Shown in pieces: positions 7,713-16,685 of a stretch of 32,156 nt of DNA. The position numbers were made by a program, and so were the translations under genes. Within the stretch, counting starts at the first letter, position 1, and each line of letters opens with the position of its first letter. Origin of the DNA: an uncultured Pseudomonadota bacterium (GTDB lineage Bacteria > Pseudomonadota > Alphaproteobacteria > RUG11792); NCBI GenBank assembly GCA_902784055.1, contig CACZTP010000016.1, positions 1 to 32,156 of the forward strand. Direction: 5' to 3'. Below the pieces are notes generated by a model. It searched no databases. It saw only the letters and a list, made by a program, of their open reading frames with translations, and had not been told where the DNA came from.

Positions 7713-10700
7713 TTAATTTTTTGTCTCATCTTTTTTTTCAAAAGAAGGCTTACGTGATGTTTTTTTTACGGCTGTTTCGCTTCGTGTCTTTGATTTGCTT
7801 TGTGTCTCTTGCTCACTCTGTTTTTTTGATAATGGTTTAGACTTCACAGAATTCTGTTTTTCTGCAATAGTAACAATTTTTTTACGAACAATTTTTCTCA
7901 CAGTTTTTTTCTCTTTCATATTCGAATTTGTTGTTAAAGTCGGTCGATTACCTTTCTTTTCCAAGTCCTCATGTTCTTCTATGTCAGAATTGCTTTTACG
8001 TATACTTATTGACCTTTTTATTGGGCGTTGCCGTTCTTTCTTCTTTTGTTTAGTTTCAGTTTCTAAAGAATCTTCATCATTTGTTAATACAGCCTTTATT
8101 TGATCTTGGGCAAAGTGCTCCAATATTTCTTGCGGTGTCATGTCATTGTTGTCGTTTTTGACTTGTGTTATAGCGTCATCAGATTGTGCAACATTTTCAT
8201 TGGTAGCTTTTATACCATGAGTAGTTCCCGCTTCAGACAAAGAGTTGCTCAAAGAGAACGATATCCTGCCAATTTTTCCACAACAATCTTTGTAACGTAG
8301 CCCTGAACCACATGGGCACATTGAGTTACGGGATGGGACGAGTTGTTGGTTAGACGCGTCTATAACTAGAGGCGTCGGCTCATCTTCTGAAATAGAATTA
8401 TCAACATCTGTATTCAAATTGTCAAATTCGTTGAATGGTAGTTGTTCATAACGTTCAGGGTGGAGTATTTCATCTGGTATTGATAAGTGCATCATTGCTG
8501 TAGTTACAGTTTTTCTAACTCCATTCATCATTTCTTCAAATATTTTAAAAGCTTCAACTTTGTATTCATTCAATGGGTTTTTTTGTGCGTAAGCTTGCAG
8601 ATTGATACTACGACGCAAATGTTCTATTACAACTAAATGTTTTTTCCAAGCTCCATCGAGCGTTTTTAATGTTAGTTCCTTTTCTATCTGGTGTAAAAAA
8701 TCTTCCGGAATTGGAGATATAATATCTGTGTATTTCTTTTCAATTTGTTCAACAAGCCGTTGTTTGAACAATTCAAATGTTATAGAAGTATCTTCTGATA
8801 TTTCCTTTGGCTCTATATCTACGTCATATATAGATTTTAAATCACTCTGTAACTTGCTTAGATCCCATTCGTAGGGAACAGAATTGGGAGATGTATATCT
8901 ATCGCAAAGGTCTATCGCGGTATTAGTTACCATAGAGCTCACAACATCCGACAAATCGTTAGACTTCATCAATTCAAGTCTTTCGCTATATATCTCCTTA
9001 CGTTGTTCGTTAATAACGTCGTCGTACTTAATAAGATGTTTTCTTATTTCAAAGTTCATTGCCTCTATTCTTTCCTGAGCTTTCTTAATGACCTTTGAAA
9101 ACCATGGGTGAGACAAAACCTCATCTTTTTTCACACCAAATCTCTTAAAACTTTGTGCCAATTTTGGAGAACCAAACCTCTTTATCAAATCATCATCAAA
9201 TGACAAAAAGTATTTTGATGCTCCCGGATCACCTTGTCGCCCTGCTCGACCTCTTAACTGATTATCTATACGGCGCGCTTCATTTCTCTCTGTACCAATA
9301 ACAAACAAGCCCCCAGCTTTAACAACTTCATCATGAGCCTCTGCTACTTCTTTTTTTATTTGCTCAATTTTTGCTTTACGTTCTTCTTCGTCCTCAATGT
9401 CTGCACATTCAAACATAACTCGAGTCTCAACAGACCCGCCAAGTTTAATATCAGTTCCGCGACCTGCCATGTTTGTAGCAATAGTAACAGCTCCAGGAGC
9501 CCCTGCTTCTGAGATTATGTAAGCCTCTCGTTCGTGTTGCTTTGCGTTTAATACATTATGTTGAATACCTTCACGTGTCAATAACTCGGATATATATTCA
9601 GAGCGATCAAGATTTGTTGTTCCTACAAGCACTGGTTGACGACGAGCAACACACTCTTTTATTAGTTTTATTACAGCTTTGTCTTTTTCTTCCATTGTCA
9701 TGTATATAGCGTCTTCCATATCCTTGCGAATTACTGGTTTATTCGGCGGAATACTTACAACTTTTAATTTATATATTTCTTCAAATTCTGCCTCCTCTGT
9801 CATTGCTGTGCCTGTCATGCCTGAAAGTTTTGGGTAAATTCTGAAAAGGTTTTGGTATGAAATGGATGCTATAGTTTGACTTTCTTCTTGAACTTTTACA
9901 CCCTCTTTAGCCTCCAAAGCTTGATGCAAACCTTCAGAATAACGACGTCCTTGCATTACACGACCAGTAAATTCATCAATAATCATTACTTCGCCGTTCC
10001 TTACCATATAGTCAACATCGCGTTTAAAAAGCTTATTAGCTTTTAATGCACAGTTAACGTAGTAGACCATTGAAACGTTGCTTGGATCATACAAAGGTTT
10101 ATCAATTAACCCTCGTTCCATAAGTTGTTGTTCGATCTTTGCCATTCCTTTTTCAGTAAAAGTTATATTTCTATGTTTTAGTTCTAATTCATAATCGCTT
10201 TCATCAACATTTTTAACTACATCGTTAACAGCAATATACATTTGTGACGCACTATCATCTTGACCAGAAATTATAAGAGGCGTACGAGCTTCATCAATTA
10301 AAATACTGTCTATTTCATCTACTACTGCATAGTTAAATGGTCTCATAACCATTTCTTCAATGCTGAATTTCAAATTATCTCTTAGATAGTCAAATCCAAA
10401 TTCATGGTTGGTTCCATATGTTATATCAGATGCATAAGCTTGACGCTTTTGTTCGTCAAACATGCCACTTAAAATAGTTCCTGTAGATAATCCCAAAAAG
10501 CCGTATATTTCGCTCATCTGTTCTGCATCACGTTTAGCCAAATAATCATTAACCGTAACAACATGAACTCCCTTCCCTGTAAGGGCATTAAGATACACAG
10601 GACATGTTTCCGCAAGAGTTTTACCTTCACCGGTTTTCATTTCCGCGATTTGCCCCTTATGTAAAGTAATCCCGCCTATGAGCTGAACGTCAAAATGCCT

Positions 10701-10940
10701 CATTCCTAATATCCTTTTGGAGGCTTCACGAACAACAGCAAATGCTTCAGGTAATATGTCGTCAAGCGTTTTCCCATCAGCTAAAGCATCCTTAAATTCA
10801 ATTGTCTTATGCGCAAGTTCTTTATCTGAAAGTCTTGAAATGTCAGGTTCAAACTCATTAATTTTTTTCACTATTTTCGAATACTGAGCAACAACTCTTG
10901 AATTAGCTGTCCCAATTAAACTAGATAAAAATTTTATCAT
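7713..10940 (-). CDS. secA: Preprotein translocase ATPase SecA with a long charged C-terminal extension
   Basis: The ATPase that drives unfolded preproteins through SecYEG. Counting from the ATG at 10940 (1075 residues), MKTGEGKT (101-108) is Walker A, VDEIDSILIDEARTPLI is the DEAD-type motif, and TNMAGRGTDIKLGG and RRIDNQLRGRAGRQGDPG mark the second nucleotide-binding domain. The zinc-binding SEC-C motif CPCGSGLRYKDCCG starts at Cys875. In most SecA proteins (about 900 residues) this motif is at the extreme C-terminus. Here about 185 more residues follow, and their last 115 or so contain about 36 Lys/Arg. The ATG is preferred because MIKFLSSLIG aligns with the E. coli N-terminus; GTG at 10955 is the alternative. 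Confidence 0.96.
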   Translation of the reverse strand: MIKFLSSLIGTANSRVVAQYSKIVKKINEFEPDISRLSDKELAHKTIEFKDALADGKTLDDILPEAFAVVREASKRILGMRHFDVQLIGGITLHKGQIAEMKTGEGKTLAETCPVYLNALTGKGVHVVTVNDYLAKRDAEQMSEIYGFLGLSTGTILSGMFDEQKRQAYASDITYGTNHEFGFDYLRDNLKFSIEEMVMRPFNYAVVDEIDSILIDEARTPLIISGQDDSASQMYIAVNDVVKNVDESDYELELKHRNITFTEKGMAKIEQQLMERGLIDKPLYDPSNVSMVYYVNCALKANKLFKRDVDYMVRNGEVMIIDEFTGRVMQGRRYSEGLHQALEAKEGVKVQEESQTIASISYQNLFRIYPKLSGMTGTAMTEEAEFEEIYKLKVVSIPPNKPVIRKDMEDAIYMTMEEKDKAVIKLIKECVARRQPVLVGTTNLDRSEYISELLTREGIQHNVLNAKQHEREAYIISEAGAPGAVTIATNMAGRGTDIKLGGSVETRVMFECADIEDEEERKAKIEQIKKEVAEAHDEVVKAGGLFVIGTERNEARRIDNQLRGRAGRQGDPGASKYFLSFDDDLIKRFGSPKLAQSFKRFGVKKDEVLSHPWFSKVIKKAQERIEAMNFEIRKHLIKYDDVINEQRKEIYSERLELMKSNDLSDVVSSMVTNTAIDLCDRYTSPNSVPYEWDLSKLQSDLKSIYDVDIEPKEISEDTSITFELFKQRLVEQIEKKYTDIISPIPEDFLHQIEKELTLKTLDGAWKKHLVVIEHLRRSINLQAYAQKNPLNEYKVEAFKIFEEMMNGVRKTVTTAMMHLSIPDEILHPERYEQLPFNEFDNLNTDVDNSISEDEPTPLVIDASNQQLVPSRNSMCPCGSGLRYKDCCGKIGRISFSLSNSLSEAGTTHGIKATNENVAQSDDAITQVKNDNNDMTPQEILEHFAQDQIKAVLTNDEDSLETETKQKKKERQRPIKRSISIRKSNSDIEEHEDLEKKGNRPTLTTNSNMKEKKTVRKIVRKKIVTIAEKQNSVKSKPLSKKQSEQETQSKSKTRSETAVKKTSRKPSFEKKDETKN

Positions 10941-10974
10941 TTTTAGATATTTCACTTATTATATTCCATATTAA

Positions 10975-10984
10975 TGGTATACCA
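10975..10984. promoter_or_regulatory. Perfect 10-bp palindrome upstream of secA
   Basis: TGGTATACCA is a perfect dyad 35-44 bp before the secA ATG. It could be an operator half-site pair, or chance in AT-rich DNA. No convincing promoter hexamers were found around it. Confidence 0.2.
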
Positions 10985-11022
10985 AACTATCCGTAACAAC
11001 AAACTCATTTCACTAAACTTAT

Positions 11023-11059
11023 ATAATCAACACGCTGTTGCGATTTTGATTATGCAACA
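11023..11059. other. Two interlocked inverted repeats in the secA/sulP divergent region
   Basis: ATAATCAA (11023-11030) pairs perfectly with TTGATTAT (11046-11053). TGTTGC (11036-11041) pairs perfectly with GCAACA (11054-11059). The arms interleave, so the two hairpins exclude each other in RNA. A full pseudoknot is unlikely because no nucleotides separate the two right-hand arms. The rest of the 200-bp gap is AT-rich and otherwise featureless to me. Confidence 0.35.
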
Positions 11060-11167
11060 TTATTAACAGATAAAATAATACTTTTTTATACTTACAACAT
11101 AAATTTAAATAAAATTAATATTTCGTCCTTATCATCAATTTTAGAATTGATTAACTCAACGACATGT

Positions 11168-13009
11168 ATGAAAATCTCAAGCTACATAAACGTAAAAGCA
11201 AATAAGATGAGAGAAAATGATCTATGTCCATCAATTTTAAATATCAACTTTAAAAAATATAAATTTTCATACTTTTTATTAGATATAATAGTTGGCTTGA
11301 AGATGTTTATAACAATAGTTCCTGTCGCAATATCGTTTGCTATATTCAGCGGAGGTTCTCCGATACAAGGGCTTATTTCTGTTAGCATTGCCAGCATAGT
11401 ATCAATATTCTTAGGGGGCTCAAAATATCAGATAAGCTCTGTAGCTTGGGCAGTTAGTTTAATATCCCTTGATGTATTCACTAAGTATCAGTATAAAGGC
11501 ATGTTACTAACATCTGGTATAATTGCTCTCATTTTAACTATATATGGCACCATTCAGATGGGAAATTTGCTCAAATATATATCTAAAACGTTTTTAGCAG
11601 CAATTGCTGTGTATATAGCTTTGATAATAATAATCACTCAAACCCAAGTGCTGTTAAATATTCCAATAACATATTCTCATCAAGTTTTTTATGGTAATTG
11701 TGTTGCTCTTTTATCTGGGCTTAAACAGGTAGACGCAACATCGTTATACATATACCTTATATTTATGGGTAGTTTATTATTTTTGAAATTATTCTTTAAA
11801 GGCTTTGGAGTATATGCGATTTATACTATCATCTGGTCACTAATTATGCTATGTGACGATTGTGATATATTCGAAATACCTGATATGCTATCGTCATTAA
11901 AAATGATGGGGCAAAGTTTTTTTCAAGGTTTAAACAGAAACAATATATTGAATATAAGTTACTCTTTTCCGTTTTCACAAAGTGTACTCAAAGACATTGT
12001 GTTACTATCATTTTCAATAGCTTTGGTAATTTCGTGTCAAGTTTGTGCAACAGCGGGAGTCACAAAGAGTCTTACAGGGGAAACAAAAACACAAACAAAT
12101 ATAGAACTTATATCAACGGGGCTAGCTAACTTTTTATCTGTGGCAACCGGAGGATTGTTCGTTGCTCCAGATCTCGATATTACAGCACAAAATGTAGAAA
12201 ACAAATCAAAATCTGTCGTAACACTATTTGCTATTGTAATTGCAATCGGTTCATTGCTTGAAGCAAAAGATTATATTTTTAAATATATCCCAGCATTTAC
12301 GATGTCCACAGTATTAGTGTATATAGCATTCCACCTCTTATATAGATATTTTTCCTTAAATTATCTTAATATTAAAAAGGCAAATTCCCAAATATTTCTA
12401 TTGATTCTATTTATTGCAATTAAATTTGAAATTGTTTCCGCAATAATTGTTGGATTTATAGTTTCTATAATGTACTTTTCAAACAGAATGCTTAATATAA
12501 AAGAAGCGTCTGTTAATACTCAACGTGGTCACAACTCGGCATTGACGGAACTTATCGCTAATAAGTACGGTTATCTACCAAATAAAGAAATATCAAAAAA
12601 ACTATTAAGTAAAATTGAAATAATACAATTTGAAAGCGTTTTAGATATCAATTTGCTAGAATATATTTCAGACACATTTTCAACTCGTAAAGTTTTCCCA
12701 AGTGTAGTAATAATATATTTTAAAAATATCCCATTTTTTGATGGCTACGCTTTTGAAGTTCTTAAAGAGTTCGTTCAAATAGCCTCAAAACACCACGCAA
12801 TGGTATTAGTAACGGGGACAAATGGATTATTGCTTGAACATCTAAAAAGAAAAACCAAAGAATATAATTCAGGCAACGTTTTTGGTTATATCATTCCAGA
12901 GTTCTCTGAAGCTGTAAAACAAACTCTTTATAGATTAAGATCTGATAAAGAAACTTCGAGGTCAAGGATTGATACACTCAAAAATTCATCGATGCCTCTG
13001 AATGCGTAG
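11168..13009 (+). CDS. SulP-family anion transporter with C-terminal STAS-like domain
   Basis: A 613-residue membrane protein. About residues 38-445 are hydrophobic, with 10 or more segments arranged as in SulP/SLC26 carriers. VPVAISFAIFSGGSPIQGL stands where the family has its conserved first-TM and GLPP-like region, and TGLANFLSVATGGLFVAPD matches the usual NxxSxxxGGxP area in weakened form. The last 150 residues form a STAS-like domain (YFKNIPFFDGYAFEVLKE), retaining the Asp but not the usual Ser of the DSSG loop. SulP carriers move sulfate, bicarbonate or dicarboxylates across the inner membrane; the substrate here is unknown because key motifs are divergent. The ATG at 11168 is preferred over the TTG at 11147; neither has a good Shine-Dalgarno. 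It converges with the NuoA-like gene. Confidence 0.75.
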   Translation: MKISSYINVKANKMRENDLCPSILNINFKKYKFSYFLLDIIVGLKMFITIVPVAISFAIFSGGSPIQGLISVSIASIVSIFLGGSKYQISSVAWAVSLISLDVFTKYQYKGMLLTSGIIALILTIYGTIQMGNLLKYISKTFLAAIAVYIALIIIITQTQVLLNIPITYSHQVFYGNCVALLSGLKQVDATSLYIYLIFMGSLLFLKLFFKGFGVYAIYTIIWSLIMLCDDCDIFEIPDMLSSLKMMGQSFFQGLNRNNILNISYSFPFSQSVLKDIVLLSFSIALVISCQVCATAGVTKSLTGETKTQTNIELISTGLANFLSVATGGLFVAPDLDITAQNVENKSKSVVTLFAIVIAIGSLLEAKDYIFKYIPAFTMSTVLVYIAFHLLYRYFSLNYLNIKKANSQIFLLILFIAIKFEIVSAIIVGFIVSIMYFSNRMLNIKEASVNTQRGHNSALTELIANKYGYLPNKEISKKLLSKIEIIQFESVLDINLLEYISDTFSTRKVFPSVVIIYFKNIPFFDGYAFEVLKEFVQIASKHHAMVLVTGTNGLLLEHLKRKTKEYNSGNVFGYIIPEFSEAVKQTLYRLRSDKETSRSRIDTLKNSSMPLNA

Positions 13010-13035
13010 TTGCACTAATTATAATTTGTAGCCAT

Positions 13036-13371
13036 CTACTTGTTCATAATAATTGAAATTAAAATAACGGATAAGCATATACAAACGGCTAACAATGTTA
13101 ATTTCATTACTAAACTAAATATAGCCCAAATTAATAACATTTCGATAAGTATATACGGTAGCAAAAAGATAGACATACTATTTTTATATTTAAATTTTTC
13201 CGTTTTGCCTATAAAACCACTTTCATAACCGTTAATATTAGATTTGTCCTTGTTTTGTTTCCCAATTAGGCTAGGTATTTTTGAAAAAACTACCGCACAA
13301 ATAGATATAACTAAACAAACTAAAAAGACTGTAACAAAGTCATTGACAGCTTCAGAGTGGGCTGACTCCAT
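13036..13371 (-). CDS. nuoA: NuoA-like small membrane protein (NADH-quinone oxidoreductase subunit A candidate)
   Basis: A 111-residue protein with three membrane helices (about residues 10-30, 65-86, 88-109). The loop after helix 1 contains NGYESGFIGKTEKFKYK, resembling the NuoA signature (YECGF, or FESGI in E. coli). Helix 2, FLLPYILIEMLLIWAIF, aligns with the NuoA FYLVA...FDxE helix and keeps the conserved Glu, while the nearby Asp is Leu. NuoA is a membrane subunit of complex I next to NuoH and NuoJ. Normally it opens the nuo operon; here it stands alone, starting 9 bp after the ftsZ stop on the same strand. The assignment rests on these short motifs and topology, so an unrelated small membrane protein remains possible. 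Confidence 0.55.
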   Translation of the reverse strand: MESAHSEAVNDFVTVFLVCLVISICAVVFSKIPSLIGKQNKDKSNINGYESGFIGKTEKFKYKNSMSIFLLPYILIEMLLIWAIFSLVMKLTLLAVCICLSVILISIIMNK

Positions 13372-13380
13372 CTTACACAG

Positions 13381-14751
13381 TTATCTTCTACGTCTAAAAC
13401 AGGCAGGAATTTCAAAGTTTTTATCATCATTCTGTATCGTAGATCGTCGCACTTGTTCTGAGTCATTTTCTTGTTGATTGTTCTTCGAACCAAACCGATC
13501 AAAAAAAGAACGGGATCTTCTCAAAGTAGTTCTTTCATCAAAATTTCGTTCCTCATCAACAGGATCTGATTGTTTGTAAGTGGGAATGCCTTTTTTATCA
13601 GTATTATCAAAACTTTTTGTGTTTGTCTGTTGATCAAACTGAGAACGAGAAGGTATATTATCCCCACTAACATCGTCTTTCGATTGTCCTAAAAAACTGG
13701 TTTGCTTTCTAGAAAAGTCTTGTTCTGGACCAATACCTGTAGCAACAACAGATACACGAATCTTGCCGTTAAGTTGCTCGTCAAAGGTAGCTCCGAATAT
13801 TATATTTGCATCTGAATCAGCTTCTTCTCTTATTTTATTGGCGGCCTCGTCGACTTCATACAAAGTCATATCGTATCCCCCTAGTACGCTTATCAAAATA
13901 CCTTTAGCACCTTTTAAAGAAACGTCGTCAAGTAATGGATTAGAAATAGCGGCTTCAGCTGCGTCGAGAGCCCGACGTTCCCCATCGCTCTCGCCTGTTC
14001 CCATCATAGCTTTACCCATTTCCCCCATCACAGCACGAATATCGGCAAAATCAAGATTTATTAATCCTGGCTTCGTCATTAAATCGGTAATTCCACGAAC
14101 GCCTGAATATAAAACGTTGTCAGCCATTTTGAATGCATCAGCAAGCGTTGTGCTTTCGTTAGCAAGTCTGAACAAATTTTGATTTGGGATAACAATGAGT
14201 GTGTCAACATACTGTTGCAATTCCTTTATTCCTTCGTCCGCAATCCTGGTACGATTTGGTCCTTCAAAAGAAAAAGGCTTTGTGACGACCCCTATTGTTA
14301 AAATACCTGACTCTTTGGCAACTCTTGCTATAACAGGCGCCGCTCCCGTTCCAGTTCCTCCGCCCATACCAGCAGCGATGAACACCATATTAGAGCCTTG
14401 GATTAATTTAAGAATGTCCTCTGAAGATTCTTCGGCGGCAGCTTTCCCCACACCAGGTTTAGAGCCAGCTCCCAGCCCTTGAGTTACAGAAAGACCTAAT
14501 TGTAAACGCTGAGCTTCATCAACCAAAGATTGTTTTAATGCTTGGGCATCGGTATTCGCAACAAAAAAAGATACTCCCTCTAAATTTGAGCGAATCATGT
14601 TATTTACAGCATTTCCACCTGCTCCACCTACGCCTATAACAATTATTTTAGGACCTAAAGATGCATCATTTACTAAACTTGCTGTAGCATTTACATCTGC
14701 ATCATTAACAAAATCATTAATATCGTTTGAGGAGTTCATTGTGCGAGACAT
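13381..14751 (-). CDS. ftsZ: Cell division GTPase FtsZ
   Basis: A 456-residue tubulin-like GTPase that polymerises into the division ring. It has an N-terminal variable segment (1-33), the GTP-binding [13 protein letters not shown] (41-53), the tubulin signature [11 protein letters not shown] (130-140), the T7 loop [11 protein letters not shown] and a disordered charged linker from about 330. The C-terminal peptide is [12 protein letters not shown], a slightly altered version of the usual IPAFLRR tail that binds FtsA and ZipA-like partners. No ftsQ or ftsA lies upstream, so ftsZ is separated from the usual dcw cluster. It is transcribed divergently from dnaA and is followed by the NuoA-like gene. 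Confidence 0.97.
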   Translation of the reverse strand: MSRTMNSSNDINDFVNDADVNATASLVNDASLGPKIIVIGVGGAGGNAVNNMIRSNLEGVSFFVANTDAQALKQSLVDEAQRLQLGLSVTQGLGAGSKPGVGKAAAEESSEDILKLIQGSNMVFIAAGMGGGTGTGAAPVIARVAKESGILTIGVVTKPFSFEGPNRTRIADEGIKELQQYVDTLIVIPNQNLFRLANESTTLADAFKMADNVLYSGVRGITDLMTKPGLINLDFADIRAVMGEMGKAMMGTGESDGERRALDAAEAAISNPLLDDVSLKGAKGILISVLGGYDMTLYEVDEAANKIREEADSDANIIFGATFDEQLNGKIRVSVVATGIGPEQDFSRKQTSFLGQSKDDVSGDNIPSRSQFDQQTNTKSFDNTDKKGIPTYKQSDPVDEERNFDERTTLRRSRSFFDRFGSKNNQQENDSEQVRRSTIQNDDKNFEIPACFRRRR

Positions 14752-14786
14752 CAGCGCTTTTTATTTACAAACCCTTAGATATTTTT

Positions 14787-14815
14787 ATTGTACGATGTAT
14801 TGACCTTTTTTGAAA
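14787..14815 (-). promoter_or_regulatory. Candidate ftsZ promoter
   Basis: On the minus strand, TTTCAA (14810-14815) and TACAAT (14787-14792) are separated by exactly 17 nt, about 36 nt before the ftsZ ATG. The -10 is strong (5 of 6) and the -35 weak (3 of 6). Confidence 0.4.
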
Positions 14816-14887
14816 GTGAGCTACTATTGAAGAGATAATACATTTGAAAAAATGAGCATCTCCCTACGGGGGGTATTTTAGCAAAGG

Positions 14888-14903
14888 TTTACGTATTCGT
14901 AAA
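14888..14903. promoter_or_regulatory. Inverted repeat upstream of the dnaA promoter
   Basis: TTTACG-TATT-CGTAAA is a perfect 6-bp dyad with a 4-bp centre, 13 bp upstream of the dnaA -35 box and within the shared ftsZ/dnaA regulatory region. It could bind a regulator acting on either gene. It is not a DnaA box (TTATCCACA) and not a CtrA box (TTAA-N7-TTAA). Confidence 0.35.
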
Positions 14904-14916
14904 TAGTTTTGCGACG

Positions 14917-14945
14917 TTGATAAACTGAATTTTCAATGTTATACT
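14917..14945 (+). promoter_or_regulatory. Sigma70-type promoter of dnaA
   Basis: TTGATA (14917-14922), a 17-nt spacer and TATACT (14940-14945) match the consensus at 5 and 5 of 6 positions with optimal spacing. The predicted start near 14952 gives a leader of about 30 nt. This is the best promoter I see in the window. Confidence 0.7.
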
Positions 14946-14981
14946 GCTTGGGTCATACGGCTCTGAACTAAAAAAATATAT

Positions 14982-16355
14982 ATGAATAATTGTGATGTTT
15001 GGAGCAAAACGCTTGAGCAATTAAAAAAAAACATAGGTGTAGTATCGTTTAAAACATGGATTTCAAATTTACACTTGGTAAATTATGATAACAATATTCT
15101 ACGTTTATCCGTTAATTCGAACTTTATAAAAGACACCATACTCGCAAAATATTCAGATGAAATACTTAATACAATTAGAATATATATACCTACAATTATT
15201 TCAATAGATATAACGGTTACTGAAGATAACGCACAGCAGACGGATTATTTATCAGTGCCAGGTTCTTTATTTAATAACACATGGACAACAAAATCCGTAG
15301 ATTATGCACAACAAAAACCCGTAAGGAAATCTTTTTGCAGAAATGTAATATTAGATAAAAAATTTACTTTTGAAAATTTTGTTGTGGGACATTCAAATGA
15401 ATTTGCATATGCTACAGCTAAAAATGTGGCAGTACAAAATTCTACGGAGTTCAATCCTATTTTTCTATACGGAGGCGTAGGAATGGGAAAAACTCATTTA
15501 ATGCAAGCTATAGCCTGGTTCATACAAAAAAATCAGTCAGATAGAACGGTTATGTATGTGTCTGCTGAACGTTTTATGTATTTGTTTTTAAAGTCATTAC
15601 AGCTTAAAGATGGAATTAATTTTAAAGATTTTTTCGAAGGCGTTGATGTTTTGATAATGGACGACATTCAATTTATTGGCGGGAAAGAAAGTACTCAAGA
15701 AGAGTTTTTATATACTTTTAACAAATTTGTTGACAACGATCATCAGATAATCCTGTCGGCAAATAGAGCCCCTAACGAACTGAAAGGAATCAGCAACCGG
15801 TTAAAATCTCGTCTCTGCGGGGGGCTTATTGTTGATGTTCATCCTTCAACGTATGAGTTACGGGTCGATATACTTCAACAGAAAGCAAAAAAATTAAAAA
15901 TACAAATCCCGTCATATGTTATAGAAAATCTAGCTTGTAATATAACCTCAAGCGTTAGAGAGCTTGAAGGGGCGTTAAACAGGCTTGTAGCCCATGCAAC
16001 ACTTGTTGGTCAAGATATTTCATTAGATATGGTCAGGAATGTATTAAGTGACTTACCTACCGCTAAAAACAATTTTGTTTCAATAGAGACTATTCAAAAT
16101 AGCGTATGTGGTTCCTTTTCAATCGGATTATCGGATATGCTATCAACAACCCGAATTAAAACGGTTTCAATAGCTAGACAAGTTGCGATGTATCTGTCGA
16201 AAGAACTTACAGATTATTCCTATTCAGAAATTGGGAAATTATTTGGTAATAGGGATCATTCAACTGTTGTCCATGCTGTAAAATCTATAAAGAATAGGAT
16301 TAATACTGATAGTAATTTCTCAGAAAATATTAATGCATTGAAAAAATCGCTGTAA
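14982..16355 (+). CDS. dnaA: Chromosomal replication initiator DnaA
   Basis: A 457-residue AAA+ protein that binds origin DnaA boxes and melts the DNA. Domain I (1-80) carries WSKTLEQLKKNIGVVSFKTWI, followed by a short linker. The ATPase domain starts near 128 with FTFENFVVGHSNEFAYA and has Walker A GGVGMGKT (164-171), Walker B VLIMDD (223-228) and the sensor region ILSANRAP. The C-terminal DNA-binding domain has the signature GNRDHSTVVHAVKSI. All parts are intact. The start lacks a Shine-Dalgarno, but the leader is short and the promoter well placed. No DnaA-box cluster is visible in either flanking intergenic stretch, so the origin may lie elsewhere. Confidence 0.98.
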   Translation: MNNCDVWSKTLEQLKKNIGVVSFKTWISNLHLVNYDNNILRLSVNSNFIKDTILAKYSDEILNTIRIYIPTIISIDITVTEDNAQQTDYLSVPGSLFNNTWTTKSVDYAQQKPVRKSFCRNVILDKKFTFENFVVGHSNEFAYATAKNVAVQNSTEFNPIFLYGGVGMGKTHLMQAIAWFIQKNQSDRTVMYVSAERFMYLFLKSLQLKDGINFKDFFEGVDVLIMDDIQFIGGKESTQEEFLYTFNKFVDNDHQIILSANRAPNELKGISNRLKSRLCGGLIVDVHPSTYELRVDILQQKAKKLKIQIPSYVIENLACNITSSVRELEGALNRLVAHATLVGQDISLDMVRNVLSDLPTAKNNFVSIETIQNSVCGSFSIGLSDMLSTTRIKTVSIARQVAMYLSKELTDYSYSEIGKLFGNRDHSTVVHAVKSIKNRINTDSNFSENINALKKSL

Positions 16356-16380
16356 CAAGTTGTTTAAAAACAGTACTTGT
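16355..16380 (+). terminator. Hairpin at the dnaA 3' end
   Basis: ACAAGT (16355-16360) pairs with ACTTGT (16375-16380), and the inner TGTTT can extend the pairing to AAACA past a 2-nt bulge. It begins in the dnaA stop codon but lacks a following T-run, so it could be an mRNA 3'-end structure rather than an intrinsic terminator. Confidence 0.35.
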
Positions 16381-16436
16381 CTCAAGCGCACAATATAAAC
16401 TGTAACGCAAATATCTTGGTATTGTATTAGTATTGA

Positions 16437-16652
16437 CAGTATTCATCTATAAGTTCTTACCTCGAGCCCATAGCATCAAGCTTTTACAATATAAAACTCG
16501 GTAAACTTTTCCAACCTGAACATCAATTTACTGACCTGTTAGGTTCCGATTTCAATTTCATAAAAAGCAGTGAAAGTTGTACCTCTGTTTTTTCTATTAA
16601 AACAGGACGAACAATAATTTTGAATAACGGCACTAAATTTTTGAACCATTAG
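16437..16652 (+). pseudogene. Orphan open frame without a start codon, possible gene remnant
   Basis: Seventy-one sense codons run between a TGA at 16434 and a TAG at 16650 with no ATG or GTG and only a late TTG. The translation has balanced, protein-like composition (for example LGKLFQPEHQFTDLLGSDF and SVFSIKTGRTIILNNG). A hydrophobic stretch in another frame just upstream (from 16406) could be its former N-terminus. It lies in the dnaA-dnaG accessory pocket, which holds two more broken genes. It may equally be chance. The remainder of 16381-16724 holds only the dyad and iterons listed next. Confidence 0.25.
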
Positions 16653-16667
16653 AGATATTTCAACCGA

Positions 16668-16682
16668 TAGTATGTTATACTA
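16668..16682. promoter_or_regulatory. Dyad containing a -10-like box before the TGA-split gene
   Basis: TAGTAT-GTT-ATACTA is a perfect 6-bp dyad. It contains TATACT, a good -10 hexamer, 43 nt before the next ATG. No good -35 was found at 16-18 nt. Confidence 0.3.
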
Positions 16683-16685
16683 ATC

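Noticed and set aside
13763-14482. Plus-strand open frames opposite ftsZ
   Set aside because: They are shadows of ftsZ codon usage, with biased Ser/Pro/Ala composition and no motifs.
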